A stretch of 64,000 nucleotides of DNA from Pelagihabitans pacificus (GTDB lineage: Bacteria > Bacteroidota > Bacteroidia > Flavobacteriales > Flavobacteriaceae), in the NCBI RefSeq assembly GCF_009371985.2, contig NZ_VIKU02000003.1, positions 491,693 through 555,692 on the forward strand, given 5' to 3'. The position numbers and the translations under genes are program-made. Below are positions 8,735-17,442 of the stretch, in pieces. The notes beneath the pieces were generated by a model. The model did not search any database. It saw nothing but the letters and a program-made list of their open reading frames with translations, and was not told the DNA's origin. Within the stretch, counting starts at the first letter, position 1; the number at the start of each line of letters is the position of its first letter.

Positions 8735-9742
8735 CTATAATACTTGAAACCCATGCGCATAGGGATCATCATCGTCTATGATAATCGTATTGTACCCGTA
8801 CACCCTGGCCCAACCTTTAATGCTGGGAATAATGGCCGGGGTTCCGGCAAGGTCGGTCGCTTCTACGACCTTTCCAACAAATTGGGAACCGATATAGCTT
8901 TCATGTATAAATTCATCCCCTACCTCTAACTTTCCTTTGGCATACCACTGGGCCATACGCGCCGAGGTACCGGTACCACAAGGAGAACGGTCGATTGCCT
9001 TATCCCCGTAAAAAACAGCGTTTCTAGCCGTTGCATGTGGGGAAATGGTCGCGCCTGTCCATAAAATATGGCTGACATTTCGAATGGTATCATCTTCGGG
9101 ATGGACAAATTGACCCGTGTATTGTTGATTGATCTTCTCCCGTATTTCTTGGCTGAACCGAACGAGTTCGCTGGCGGAAAAATCCTGTATCCCGGAAAAA
9201 TTGGTTTGAGGGTCTACGATCGCATAGAAGTTTCCACCGTAGGAGACGTCAAACAGCAACTCACCCAACCCGGAACAATCGACGGACAAGTCTGCCGCCG
9301 CCAAATACGACTTCACATTGGTAAGCTGTACCCAATCTACTTTTTTTCCCGTTTGCCGGTACTCGATAACTACCAGTCCGGCCGGTGTCTCCATGCGCAC
9401 GATTCCAGGCTTTTTAGGGTGTAAAAGGCCTTCTTCGATGCCAACGGTGATAGCGCCGATCGTTCCATGGCCGCACATAGGAAGACAACCACTGGTTTCA
9501 ATAAAGAGAATACCAAAATCGTTTTCCGGATGCGATGGTGGATAAAAAATACTACCGCTCATCATGTCATGCCCTCTTGGTTCGAACATGAGGCCCCGAC
9601 GTATCCAGTCGTACTCCTTGATGAAATGTTGCCGTTTTTCACCCATTGACTTCCCGAACAAAATAGGACCTCCACTTTTAACGACCCTCACGGGATTCCC
9701 GCAGGTATGGGCATCGATACAGACAAAGGTACTACGAGCCAT
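8735..9742 (-). CDS. 4-hydroxyproline 2-epimerase (proline racemase family)
   Basis: A 335-residue member of the proline racemase family. Both catalytic cysteines are present: Cys90 in LPMCGHGT and Cys255 in DRSPCGTGTS. Cys/Cys fits proline racemase or 4-hydroxyproline epimerase; the related trans-3-hydroxyproline dehydratases have Thr at the second site. It interconverts trans-4-hydroxy-L-proline and cis-4-hydroxy-D-proline in the cytoplasm, the first step of the pathway encoded around it. Its ATG overlaps the end of the DUF885 gene by 11 bases, which suggests translational coupling. The gene context favours hydroxyproline over proline. Confidence 0.92.
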   Translation of the reverse strand: MARSTFVCIDAHTCGNPVRVVKSGGPILFGKSMGEKRQHFIKEYDWIRRGLMFEPRGHDMMSGSIFYPPSHPENDFGILFIETSGCLPMCGHGTIGAITVGIEEGLLHPKKPGIVRMETPAGLVVIEYRQTGKKVDWVQLTNVKSYLAAADLSVDCSGLGELLFDVSYGGNFYAIVDPQTNFSGIQDFSASELVRFSQEIREKINQQYTGQFVHPEDDTIRNVSHILWTGATISPHATARNAVFYGDKAIDRSPCGTGTSARMAQWYAKGKLEVGDEFIHESYIGSQFVGKVVEATDLAGTPAIIPSIKGWARVYGYNTIIIDDDDPYAHGFQVL

Positions 9743-11468
9743 GAGCTGTCTGTTGAATATAGCGGTTGATGCGGTCTTCGAGAATTGCCAAGGTTACGGT
9801 ACCCTGCCCTAACACGACCTCGTGAAATTCCCTTATATCGAAATGGTCGCCCAATGCTGCTTCTGCCTTCTTCCGAAGCTCTCGAATTTTTAGCTCCCCT
9901 ATTTTGTAGGATAGTGCCTGACCAGGCCACGAGATGTATCGGTCGGTCTCCGTATTCACTTCGTGTAGCGACAAAGCGGTATTCGAGGCCATAAAGTCCA
10001 CTACCTGTTCCCGAGTCCAGCCTTTTGCATGAATTCCGGTGTCGACCACCAAACGGCAAGCGCGCCACATTTCATAGGTGAGTTTTCCAAAATGCTCGTA
10101 AGGGGTCGTGTACATCCCCATTTCTTCCGCCAAAAATTCGGTGTACAACCCCCAACCTTCACCATAGGCGGAAAGATAGAGGTCTTTTCTAAATTGGGGA
10201 ATACTATCGCCAAGCTCGGCATTTAACGCCCCCTGCAAATGATGTCCCGGTACGGCTTCGTGAACCGTTAAGGAAGGTAAGGTGTAAAGCGTTCTACTCG
10301 GCAAATCATAGGTATTTACCCAATAATATCCGGGATCGGTACTGTTCTTTTCGGTGCCTACGTACCTTCCGCCCGTGTATTTGGGGGCAATGGCATCGGG
10401 CACTGGCGCCACCCCATAGGGTTTTCTGGGTAAGGTCTTGAAAAACCGTGGCAACTGCCCATCGGCGCGTTTCGCCATATCCCTTGCGATCATCAACAAT
10501 TGTCTTGGGGTCTCTGCATAGAATTGCTCATCGGTACGCAGGAATTCAAGAAAATCCGCAAAACTGCCCTCAAACTCCAAATCTTCGATAATTTTTTCCA
10601 TCTGGCCTTTGATCCTGGCTACTTCCCTTAATCCAATTTGGTGGATGTCCTCTGCGGTATAATCCGTACTCGTGGTATAAAAGTTGATACGATTTTGATA
10701 GTACTCTTTTCCCGTCGGAGTCTCCGATACTCCGATAACGGTCCTGGTTTTTGGCAGGTATTCTTCCTCGAAAAAAGATTTAATTTTTTTGAATTGGGGG
10801 GTTACCTCGGTTTCGATAACGGTCTTTGCAGCCTCTAGAATCGAATCTTTTACCGCATCGGAAAGGCCCTCCGGCAAGTCCTTAAAGGGAGAATAATAAT
10901 AACTGTCCTGATAATTTTCCACGATATGGTCGTTATAGGTACTTTCATATCCTTCGAAGATGACCCGGGGTTGGGAAACTCCTTTTTCCAGTCCTTCCCG
11001 TAGATTTACGAAATGCTGGTTTACGAATTCTGGAATGGCTTTCAGTTTCTTCAGATATTTTTCTACCTGCTCGTAATTCGTTAACGGGCGAACGTTGTAC
11101 GTTAGGCTACTGTGAAAACCCGAATCGGATAGCAAGGGATTTAGATAGCGTTCGTAATGATAATAGTCAATTTTATCCTGTAGTACGAACTTCAATAACT
11201 CCAAGGATATCTTGTCGGTTTCCCCGAGATGATCGCCGTCGATCTCTAACAATTCTTGTCTCATTTTCTCGGCGAATTCCGCCTCGGCACGGAAGTGCTC
11301 TTTTGTAAAAAGACCTAAGGGGTAGGTTTCCTTATCATAACCCTTATGGTCTTCGTAGCGCTTGATGATTGCCGCCAGATGATCGGCAGCATCTTGTGAT
11401 CGTTCTTGACAACCGGAAGTTAGAACGAACAATAGTAGTACGATAGAAATCGAAAAAAACCTTTTCAT
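9732..11468 (-). CDS. DUF885 metallopeptidase-like lipoprotein
   Basis: A 578-residue protein started at the ATG at 11468, seven bases after the stop of the aldehyde dehydrogenase gene; an ATG 39 bases further upstream would add residues before the signal peptide. The signal ends in lipobox LTSGC. Near residues 403-410 lies HEAVPGHH, an HExxxGHH zinc-site-like motif, followed by GEGWGLYTEFL, a possible third ligand region, both typical of DUF885. Its place inside the hydroxyproline operon suggests it supplies free hydroxyproline by cleaving peptides outside the cytoplasm, for instance collagen- or cell-wall-derived ones. That is inference from context; the family is poorly characterised. Confidence 0.85.
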   Translation of the reverse strand: MKRFFSISIVLLLFVLTSGCQERSQDAADHLAAIIKRYEDHKGYDKETYPLGLFTKEHFRAEAEFAEKMRQELLEIDGDHLGETDKISLELLKFVLQDKIDYYHYERYLNPLLSDSGFHSSLTYNVRPLTNYEQVEKYLKKLKAIPEFVNQHFVNLREGLEKGVSQPRVIFEGYESTYNDHIVENYQDSYYYSPFKDLPEGLSDAVKDSILEAAKTVIETEVTPQFKKIKSFFEEEYLPKTRTVIGVSETPTGKEYYQNRINFYTTSTDYTAEDIHQIGLREVARIKGQMEKIIEDLEFEGSFADFLEFLRTDEQFYAETPRQLLMIARDMAKRADGQLPRFFKTLPRKPYGVAPVPDAIAPKYTGGRYVGTEKNSTDPGYYWVNTYDLPSRTLYTLPSLTVHEAVPGHHLQGALNAELGDSIPQFRKDLYLSAYGEGWGLYTEFLAEEMGMYTTPYEHFGKLTYEMWRACRLVVDTGIHAKGWTREQVVDFMASNTALSLHEVNTETDRYISWPGQALSYKIGELKIRELRKKAEAALGDHFDIREFHEVVLGQGTVTLAILEDRINRYIQQTAHGS

Positions 11469-11475
11469 GCGGATT

Positions 11476-13059
11476 CTACCAAGCATCCTGAGTGAATTTA
11501 TTATCAACTAATCGACTGATTTTTAATGGGTTGTTATTCTTTAGTTCATCAGGTAAAGCAATGTCGGGCCAATTCTGATAGCTCAAGGGACGTACCCATC
11601 TTTTTATGGAATGGACGCCCACCGCCGTAAAACGGCTATCGGTCGAAGCAGGATACGGCCCTCCGTGCTGCATTGCCGGGCAGACCTCGACACCTGTAGG
11701 CACCCCGTTAAAAATAAGACGGCCCACCCTTCCGTGAAGGGCCTCCACTACCCCTGAATACTTGTATATTTCCTCTGAACTCCCCAATATGGTTCCAGTC
11801 AGTTGGCCCTCTAAATTACTGATGATAGTAGTTAGTTCCATTTCATCTTTACAACGCACCACAACTGAGAAAGGGCCGAATACTTCTTTGTGTAGGGTCG
11901 GGTTTTTCAGAAATTCATCGCCGTCTACGGTCAGTATCCTTTGTGTCGCATAATTGGGAGCTACCCCTGATTCGACGGAGGCGGCTATGGTAACCCCTGC
12001 CTGACTGGAGAGTTCGCTTTTTCCCCTCTCATACTTGTCATGGATGTTCGGATGCAACATACAATTGGGATCCAATCTTTCGATTTCCTCTCCCAAAGAT
12101 TTAATAAAACCATCCAAGAAAGCACTCCGAAGTCCAAAAATCAATCCTGGATTGGTACAAAACTGTCCGGCAGCCAACGTAATGGAACCTGCATAGTTTT
12201 TGGCCCATTCGTTTCCTTTTTCCGAAAGAGCCGATGGTAATGCTATAACGGGATTCACACTCCCCATTTCCGCAAAGACGGGAATGGGCTCCTCCCGTTG
12301 TGCTGCCAAGTCGAATAAGGCGCGACCCCCTCCAATACTACCGGTAAAACCGACTGCCTTCACTTTAGGGTGCTTTACAAGTTGCACCCCCACTTCAATG
12401 CCGCTACTGTTCAGGTTAGAAAAGACACCATTGGGCATCCCTGTTTTTTTGGCGGCTTTTATGATGGCCGATGCCACCAGTTCACCCGTTCCCGCATGCA
12501 TGGGGTGACTCTTCACGATTACCGGACAACCTGCTGCCAGGGCGGCAGCGGTATCCCCTCCGGCAGTAGAAAATGCCAACGGAAAATTACTGGCCCCGAA
12601 CACGACCACAGGGCCCAATGGTACCAATATTTTTCGTAGATCCGGTTTTGGTAAGGGCGTTCTATCGGGAATGCCCGTGTCGATGGTGGCCTCTACCCAA
12701 GAGCCGTCCCTTACCAAATCGGCAAAGGAACGTAACTGTCCAACCGTCCTGCCACGCTCCCCTTTCGCCCTTCCTTCCGGAAGTCCCGTCTCGGCACAGT
12801 ACATGTTGACGAGCTCATCGTCCAATGCCATAATTTCATCTGCGATGGCGTTTATAAAATCCGCTTTTTGCACACCCGAAATAGCACGGTATGCATCAAA
12901 AGCCTTGGCGGCAAGGGTCACGGTCATATCGACTTCCTCCTCGGAGGCCTCCGAAAAAATCGTCGGGTTCTCAACATTCAGAAGAGGGTTGAAAGTGCGA
13001 TAGGTGGTGTCCCCCTCGGCGGAAAGGTCAAATCCGATGTAGTTTTTTCCTGTCAGCAT
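11476..13059 (-). CDS. Alpha-ketoglutaric semialdehyde dehydrogenase (aldehyde dehydrogenase family)
   Basis: A 527-residue aldehyde dehydrogenase whose length and GASNFPLAFSTAGGDTAAAL segment (residues 155-174) match 2,5-dioxovalerate (ketoglutaric semialdehyde) dehydrogenases. Catalytic Cys301 is in AAGQFCTNPG, the general base Glu264 in FAEMGSVNP, and Asn158 in the oxyanion site. It oxidises alpha-ketoglutaric semialdehyde to 2-oxoglutarate with NAD(P)+, the last step of hydroxyproline breakdown and of nonphosphorylative pentose/sugar-acid routes. It lies 27 bases after the deaminase gene in the operon. Confidence 0.9.
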   Translation of the reverse strand: MLTGKNYIGFDLSAEGDTTYRTFNPLLNVENPTIFSEASEEEVDMTVTLAAKAFDAYRAISGVQKADFINAIADEIMALDDELVNMYCAETGLPEGRAKGERGRTVGQLRSFADLVRDGSWVEATIDTGIPDRTPLPKPDLRKILVPLGPVVVFGASNFPLAFSTAGGDTAAALAAGCPVIVKSHPMHAGTGELVASAIIKAAKKTGMPNGVFSNLNSSGIEVGVQLVKHPKVKAVGFTGSIGGGRALFDLAAQREEPIPVFAEMGSVNPVIALPSALSEKGNEWAKNYAGSITLAAGQFCTNPGLIFGLRSAFLDGFIKSLGEEIERLDPNCMLHPNIHDKYERGKSELSSQAGVTIAASVESGVAPNYATQRILTVDGDEFLKNPTLHKEVFGPFSVVVRCKDEMELTTIISNLEGQLTGTILGSSEEIYKYSGVVEALHGRVGRLIFNGVPTGVEVCPAMQHGGPYPASTDSRFTAVGVHSIKRWVRPLSYQNWPDIALPDELKNNNPLKISRLVDNKFTQDAW

Positions 13060-13086
13060 ATTAATTTGTGTTTGTTGTCTCGGCGT

Positions 13087-14013
13087 TTATACCGTGGTAT
13101 TTAACATTTTATAATCGGGTAGTTCCGGCCGCGAGCGCAATGCTTCCTCTATAATGGCCTGAACCCTTTGCCTTTCGGCTCCTTGTAAAGGTAAACGTGG
13201 TGCACGTACCTGCTCCGTACCTATACCGGTGGCAACCTCCGCCAATTTGATGTTCTGTACCAATTGTGGGCTAATATCCAGTTCCAACAATGGTAAAAAC
13301 CATCGGTAAATCCCAATTGCCTCCTGAATACGCCCGGCTTTTACCAATTCATAAATGGCCACCGTCTCGGCGGGAAAAGCACAGACCAGTCCGGCAACCC
13401 ACCCGTCCGCGCCAACGAGCAGGCTTTCAAGCGCCAAGGTGTCTACCCCACATAAGATTTTTAAGTTGTCGCCAAAACGATTACGCAACCTCCCTATGTT
13501 GGTGATGTCGCGTGTAGACTCCTTCACCGCCTGTACGTTTCGGTGCTCCAGTAGCGACTCGAACATGTCTACCGTGACTTCGATTTTATAATCTACCGGA
13601 TTATTATAAATCATGATGGGTAGATTACTATTTGAAGCAATTTCCTTAAAATAGGCAATCGTTTCATAATCGGTAGACTTATACCGCATCGGTGGCAAAA
13701 CCATTAGCGCATCGGCCCCGGCCGTTTCCGCTTGTTGGGCCGCTTCAATAGCTACGCGGGTAGCCTGTTCTGCAATCGTCATGGTCACTGGAATCTTTGC
13801 TTCGACCAATTGAACGGTCTCCTTTATCAATGTTTCCTTTTCATCACTTCGTAGCGTACTCGCCTCTCCCAATGAACCACCCAGGATGATACCGTGTACA
13901 CCCGCAGCTACCTGTGCGTGAATATTTTTCGCGAACATATTCAAATCCAAGTTATCATCCGACCTAAACTTGGTGGTAACCGCTGGCATAATGCCTTGCC
14001 ATTGTATTTTCAT
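13087..14013 (-). CDS. Pyrroline-4-hydroxy-2-carboxylate deaminase (DHDPS family)
   Basis: A 308-residue TIM-barrel lyase of the dihydrodipicolinate synthase family. The Schiff-base lysine is Lys164 in VQAVKESTRD, the catalytic Tyr136 is in MIYNNPV, and GGSLGEASTL at residues 45-54 is the keto-acid-binding loop. As first gene of the hydroxyproline operon it should deaminate pyrroline-4-hydroxy-2-carboxylate to alpha-ketoglutaric semialdehyde. Other family members (KDG aldolase, DHDPS) share the fold, but neighbours of the epimerase, D-hydroxyproline dehydrogenase and semialdehyde dehydrogenase decide the call. Confidence 0.88.
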   Translation of the reverse strand: MKIQWQGIMPAVTTKFRSDDNLDLNMFAKNIHAQVAAGVHGIILGGSLGEASTLRSDEKETLIKETVQLVEAKIPVTMTIAEQATRVAIEAAQQAETAGADALMVLPPMRYKSTDYETIAYFKEIASNSNLPIMIYNNPVDYKIEVTVDMFESLLEHRNVQAVKESTRDITNIGRLRNRFGDNLKILCGVDTLALESLLVGADGWVAGLVCAFPAETVAIYELVKAGRIQEAIGIYRWFLPLLELDISPQLVQNIKLAEVATGIGTEQVRAPRLPLQGAERQRVQAIIEEALRSRPELPDYKMLNTTV

Positions 14014-14159
14014 ATCCTCTATATTTTCAAATTTACAACAAAAATAACCGCCTTACCATACCAAAAGTTAATCCCATATTAACCAAAAATGTGCGTATTT
14101 TAACCATATAATTCATTATGAGCACAATTTAATCCCAAAATTCGCATACATTTAATTCA
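14014..14159. promoter_or_regulatory. Divergent control region of the hydroxyproline operon and the AraC regulator
   Basis: The 146 bases between the divergent starts hold a minus-strand -7 box TAAATTTG (14035-14028) for the catabolic operon, without a well-spaced -33 TTTG. Four TTAAYCC-type repeats follow on the plus strand at 14068, 14079, 14100 and 14129, the first three spaced 11 and 21 bases, close to one and two helix turns. They are good candidates for AraC operators, and the poor -33 region fits activator dependence. Confidence 0.5.
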
Positions 14160-15020
14160 ATGAAGGTCCAACCCTTTAAAATACCGAAACCCGTTCAGTA
14201 CAACCTGATCATTCAAGTCGATAAGGGAGATACATTTTACCCTCTGTTACACCAGCATGAGGAAATCCAGGTAAGTTGTGTACTATCCGGACAAGGCAAA
14301 CTGATTGTTTCCGATAGTATCAACCCTTTTACATCAGGAGATATTTTCGTAATCGGTGGCCAAAGCCCCCACCTTTTTCAAAGTGCTACAGGAGGCAATA
14401 GGGCCTACATGATTTCGCTTTTCTTTACCCTCGAGAGCTTTGGGAAAGGATTCTTCGAAGTTCCGGAGTTATCCGAAGTGAACTTATTTTACGATACTAT
14501 CGGAGGTGGAATTAAAATCTGCTCGAAACTAAAATCGATACGAAAGATAATGGAAACGCTACCCAAGGCTTCAAAGTTTGAGAGGTTTTTACACTTTCTT
14601 CGGTTAATACAGAAAATAAATGCTGCCAAAAAAAGGGAACTTGCCGCTTTTGTTTCCAGAAAAAAAATATCGCATACCGAAGGTAAAAGGCTTCAGTTGG
14701 TTTTTGAATATGTCATGAACCATTTTGACAAAGAGATTACCCTATCCGATATAGCCATGCGGTCCCATATGACCCCGCCCTCGTTTTGTAGGTTTTTTAA
14801 ACAACATACGAACAAAACTTTTTTTGAATTTTTGATGGAGCTCAGAATCTCCCATTCCTGCGAATTACTCGCAGGCCCCTTGGAACTTCCTATAGCAGAA
14901 ATTGCAGAAAAATCGGGCTTCAATTCGGTATCGCATTTTAACAGGTCTTTTAAAAGAATTAAGAAAATGACTCCTTCAAGCTTTAAAGGGAAAATGACCG
15001 TAGCCACTAATTATCAATGA
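14160..15020 (+). CDS. AraC-family transcriptional regulator, probable hydroxyproline-operon activator
   Basis: A 286-residue regulator with an N-terminal cupin-like sensor domain (HQHEEIQVSCVLSGQGKL around residues 37-55) and a C-terminal double helix-turn-helix (about residues 185-280). The segments ITLSDIAMRSHMTPPSFCRFF and IAEIAEKSGFNSVSHFNRSFKR are the two helix pairs; the second matches the AraC signature. It is divergent from the hydroxyproline operon and shares its control region, so it most likely senses hydroxyproline or a pathway intermediate and activates the operon. Confidence 0.88.
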   Translation: MKVQPFKIPKPVQYNLIIQVDKGDTFYPLLHQHEEIQVSCVLSGQGKLIVSDSINPFTSGDIFVIGGQSPHLFQSATGGNRAYMISLFFTLESFGKGFFEVPELSEVNLFYDTIGGGIKICSKLKSIRKIMETLPKASKFERFLHFLRLIQKINAAKKRELAAFVSRKKISHTEGKRLQLVFEYVMNHFDKEITLSDIAMRSHMTPPSFCRFFKQHTNKTFFEFLMELRISHSCELLAGPLELPIAEIAEKSGFNSVSHFNRSFKRIKKMTPSSFKGKMTVATNYQ

Positions 15021-15317
15021 ACGGACCAGGGCATTTTTACCTATTCCCAGCGGGGTCGGTGATTCCTTTAGTTATGAACGATCAATACCGACCTGTGAAA
15101 ACTCCAATACTCCTTTAGAACAAGATGGGAAAGAAAGCTTCCTTCAAACAAGTTTCGGCCACATTTGGATCGGATTAGTATTGGCAAGCTAGATTCAGCG
15201 GAATCTATTCTTTGGGGTACTCCCATCGGCTATTTTGTGATTTTAACAGTGTAATCTATTCGAAACCGCTATTTTCGTTATTTTTGGAAAATTTTGAACT
15301 TGATAATTCTTTTTGAA

Positions 15318-16880
15318 ATGAAAAAAATAGCATTGCTTGTCCTGGGACTTACCTTGGGATGTAATTCTTCCCAGAAAACGGTCGTCCAACCTGAAACAAC
15401 GGCAGTGGTAACGATAGGTCCTGAAACCTATGCGGGATCGATAACGTCAGAGGAACTAAAAACCCATCTTTACACCTATGCTTCCGACGAGTTCGAAGGC
15501 AGGGAGACCGGAACGCCCGGTCAGAAGAAAGCAGTAGCCTACTTAAAAGAGGAATACCAAAAGTTAGGTATTCCTGCTGCCAAGGGTGGAGATAATTATT
15601 TTCAAAAAGTACCGCTAGAGATGATGAAGCTGCCCAAGGGTTCCATCAGTTTCAACGGCGAGGAGTTGGCACTTGGCAAAGATTTCCTAACCTTTTCCGC
15701 TAACGAGGGTAATTACGATGGCATCGTGTACGTAGGTTACGGAATCGAGGAAGGTGACTACTCGGACTATAGCGGATTGGATGTCGAAGGAAAAGTGGTT
15801 TTGGTCAAGGCCGGGGAACCCAAGAACGAGGATGGCTCCTATACCTTGTCTGGCTCCTACGAAGCATCCATTTGGAGCAATATGTCGGAAGCGATAGAGA
15901 AAAGAAGTGCATTGGCAAAGGAAAAAGGGGCTGTGGGCATGTTTTATTTCGATTCGCAGAACTATCCGCGTTTCAAACGCTATTTCGATTATATGAAGAG
16001 GAACAATAGTGGTCAAATGTCGCTTAAGGAAGAAAATGAAGAGGATTATTTCCAAATCTTTTTAACCGAGGAAACAGCCAAAAAAATGATGGCCGATATT
16101 CTCACGAATAATACGCCACAGGAGGTGCCCGCTTCCTTGAACGTACAACTGAAAGCCTCAAACTCGGACGTAGATTCCGAAAACGTGGTCGCCCTCCTCA
16201 AGGGATCGACCAAACCGGATGAATACGTGGTTATTTCCTCCCATTTGGATCATATAGGAGTAACTGCCGATGGGCAAATCAACAATGGTGCGGACGATGA
16301 TGGGTCGGGAACGGTAGCCCTTTTGGAAATTGCCGAGGCCTTCAAGCAGGCTGCCCAAGCCGGCAACGGGCCAGCACGCTCCATCGTTTTTCTACATGTA
16401 ACGGGCGAGGAGAAAGGTTTGTTGGGATCCCAATACTATACTGATAGGGAACCGTTAGTACCGCTGGAAAAAACGGTCGCCAACCTCAATATTGATATGA
16501 TCGGTCGAATCGATCCCAAAAGGGAAGGAAACCGCAATTATGTTTATCTCATTGGCTCGGACAAACTCAGTACCGATCTTCATGAACTATCGGAAGCGGT
16601 CAACAAAAAATATATGAACATCGAATTGGATTATACCTACAACGATGAAAACGACCCCAATCGCTTTTACTACCGAAGTGACCACTACAACTTCGCCAAA
16701 AATAACATCCCGATAATTTTTTATTTTAACGGTACACATGACGATTATCACCGCCCCGGGGATACACCTGACAAAATAAATTACGATCTTTTGGAAAATA
16801 GGACCCGCTTGATTTTTCATACCGCCTGGGAAGTGGCCAATCGCGATGCACGCGTGGTAGTCGACAAAGCTACGAGGTAA
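15318..16880 (+). CDS. M28-family zinc aminopeptidase lipoprotein
   Basis: A 520-residue peptidase. I start at the ATG at 15318 (MKKIALLVLG), 24 bases inside the longest frame, because it gives a clean lipoprotein signal with lipobox LTLGC. A PA domain lies in the first half (GYGIEEGDYSDYSGLDVEGKV region). The M28 zinc ligands are visible in order: His in SSHLDHIG, Asp in NNGADDDGSG, the Glu pair in VTGEEKGLLGS, Asp in NIDMIGR and His in DDYHRPGDT. It removes N-terminal residues from peptides in the periplasm or at the cell surface. It may feed the neighbouring hydroxyproline pathway, but nothing in sequence ties it to that. Confidence 0.88.
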   Translation: MKKIALLVLGLTLGCNSSQKTVVQPETTAVVTIGPETYAGSITSEELKTHLYTYASDEFEGRETGTPGQKKAVAYLKEEYQKLGIPAAKGGDNYFQKVPLEMMKLPKGSISFNGEELALGKDFLTFSANEGNYDGIVYVGYGIEEGDYSDYSGLDVEGKVVLVKAGEPKNEDGSYTLSGSYEASIWSNMSEAIEKRSALAKEKGAVGMFYFDSQNYPRFKRYFDYMKRNNSGQMSLKEENEEDYFQIFLTEETAKKMMADILTNNTPQEVPASLNVQLKASNSDVDSENVVALLKGSTKPDEYVVISSHLDHIGVTADGQINNGADDDGSGTVALLEIAEAFKQAAQAGNGPARSIVFLHVTGEEKGLLGSQYYTDREPLVPLEKTVANLNIDMIGRIDPKREGNRNYVYLIGSDKLSTDLHELSEAVNKKYMNIELDYTYNDENDPNRFYYRSDHYNFAKNNIPIIFYFNGTHDDYHRPGDTPDKINYDLLENRTRLIFHTAWEVANRDARVVVDKATR

Positions 16881-16901
16881 GATTTACGACCGAAACGTTT
16901 G

Positions 16902-16939
16902 AAACCGTTGTCCACAATTTTATTGGATAGCGGTTTTTT
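16902..16939 (+). terminator. Rho-independent terminator of the M28 peptidase gene
   Basis: AAACCG (16902-16907) and CGGTTT (16931-16936) form the base of a hairpin extended by TCC/GGA, followed by a run of T. It lies 22 bases after the peptidase stop codon. Confidence 0.75.
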
Positions 16940-17082
16940 GTTGTGCTACTGATTGAGGAACATCCCAATTGGCTTGGGCTCTTTGTTCAGGAAAAGAATC
17001 TGCCTATTGTAGGGAAGCCGCAATGCCCGGTGCGCCCCGTAACATCAGTGATCAACCCAATCCAATCTCCAGACTTCCCGAC

Positions 17083-17110
17083 AAAAAAACCCTATCCAAT
17101 CGGACAGGGT
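17083..17110 (-). terminator. Rho-independent terminator of tRNA-His
   Basis: On the minus strand ACCCT/AGGGT (17110-17106 with 17093-17089), extended by TCC/GGA, forms a stem followed by seven T (complement of the A-run at 17083-17088). It lies just past the 3' end of the tRNA. Confidence 0.85.
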
Positions 17111-17123
17111 CTGTATTTTTTTG

Positions 17124-17197
17124 GGTGGAAGACCGGTTTCGAACCGGCGACCTCTAGAACCACAATCTAGCGCTCTAACCAGCTGAGCTACAACCAC
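17124..17197 (-). tRNA. tRNA-His (anticodon GTG)
   Basis: The minus strand reads GTGGTTG-TA-GCTC for the 5' acceptor and D stem, an anticodon arm CTAGA-TTGTGGT-TCTAG with anticodon GTG, and a T arm with TTCGAAA. An extra G at 17198 gives the G-1 typical of tRNA-His opposite C73. CCA is not encoded. Within the acceptor stem, positions 5:68 and 6:67 read U opposite U, so the stem has two mismatches by my alignment. Confidence 0.93.
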
Positions 17198-17213
17198 CAT
17201 TTCAAAGCGGTGT

Positions 17214-17245
17214 CAAAGGTAATTTTTTTTGGCTGATCTTTCAAA
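17214..17245 (-). promoter_or_regulatory. Bacteroidota-type promoter of tRNA-His
   Basis: On the minus strand TTTG (17245-17242), 20 bases, then TACCTTTG (17221-17214) matches the TTTG-N20-TAnnTTTG consensus exactly. Transcription would start about 10 bases before the tRNA 5' end. Confidence 0.8.
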
Positions 17246-17442
17246 ATAAATATGTTCTTATTTTCGGGCGTATAGAAGTATAAATGGGTGCCAAATGCGT
17301 TGATCCTAATCTGTATATCATCGGGATTATCGGTGAAATGCACTTTTTTGACGCCTAAACACACAAAAATCGCCCGTACACAACATATTTTACGCTATCC
17401 CAAACACTTAAAGTAATTTAGTCGGTACCAATCAGCACAACC

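Larger units (their letters stand above)
16881..17442. other. 562-base intergenic region holding tRNA-His
   Basis: From left to right it holds the peptidase terminator, about 140 bases with no recognisable element, the tRNA-His terminator, tRNA-His, its promoter, and about 200 bases up to the histidine kinase start. The last part contains a 68-codon stop-free minus-strand frame (17394-17191, stop 17188-17190) with protein-like composition but no ATG; it is treated as a finding rather than a gene. Confidence 0.6.

Noticed and set aside
16943..17170. Plus-strand 75-residue frame ending in FEPATSRTTI
   Set aside because: It runs through the tRNA-His terminator and into the tRNA itself; the tail is the well-known false translation of a tRNA antisense.
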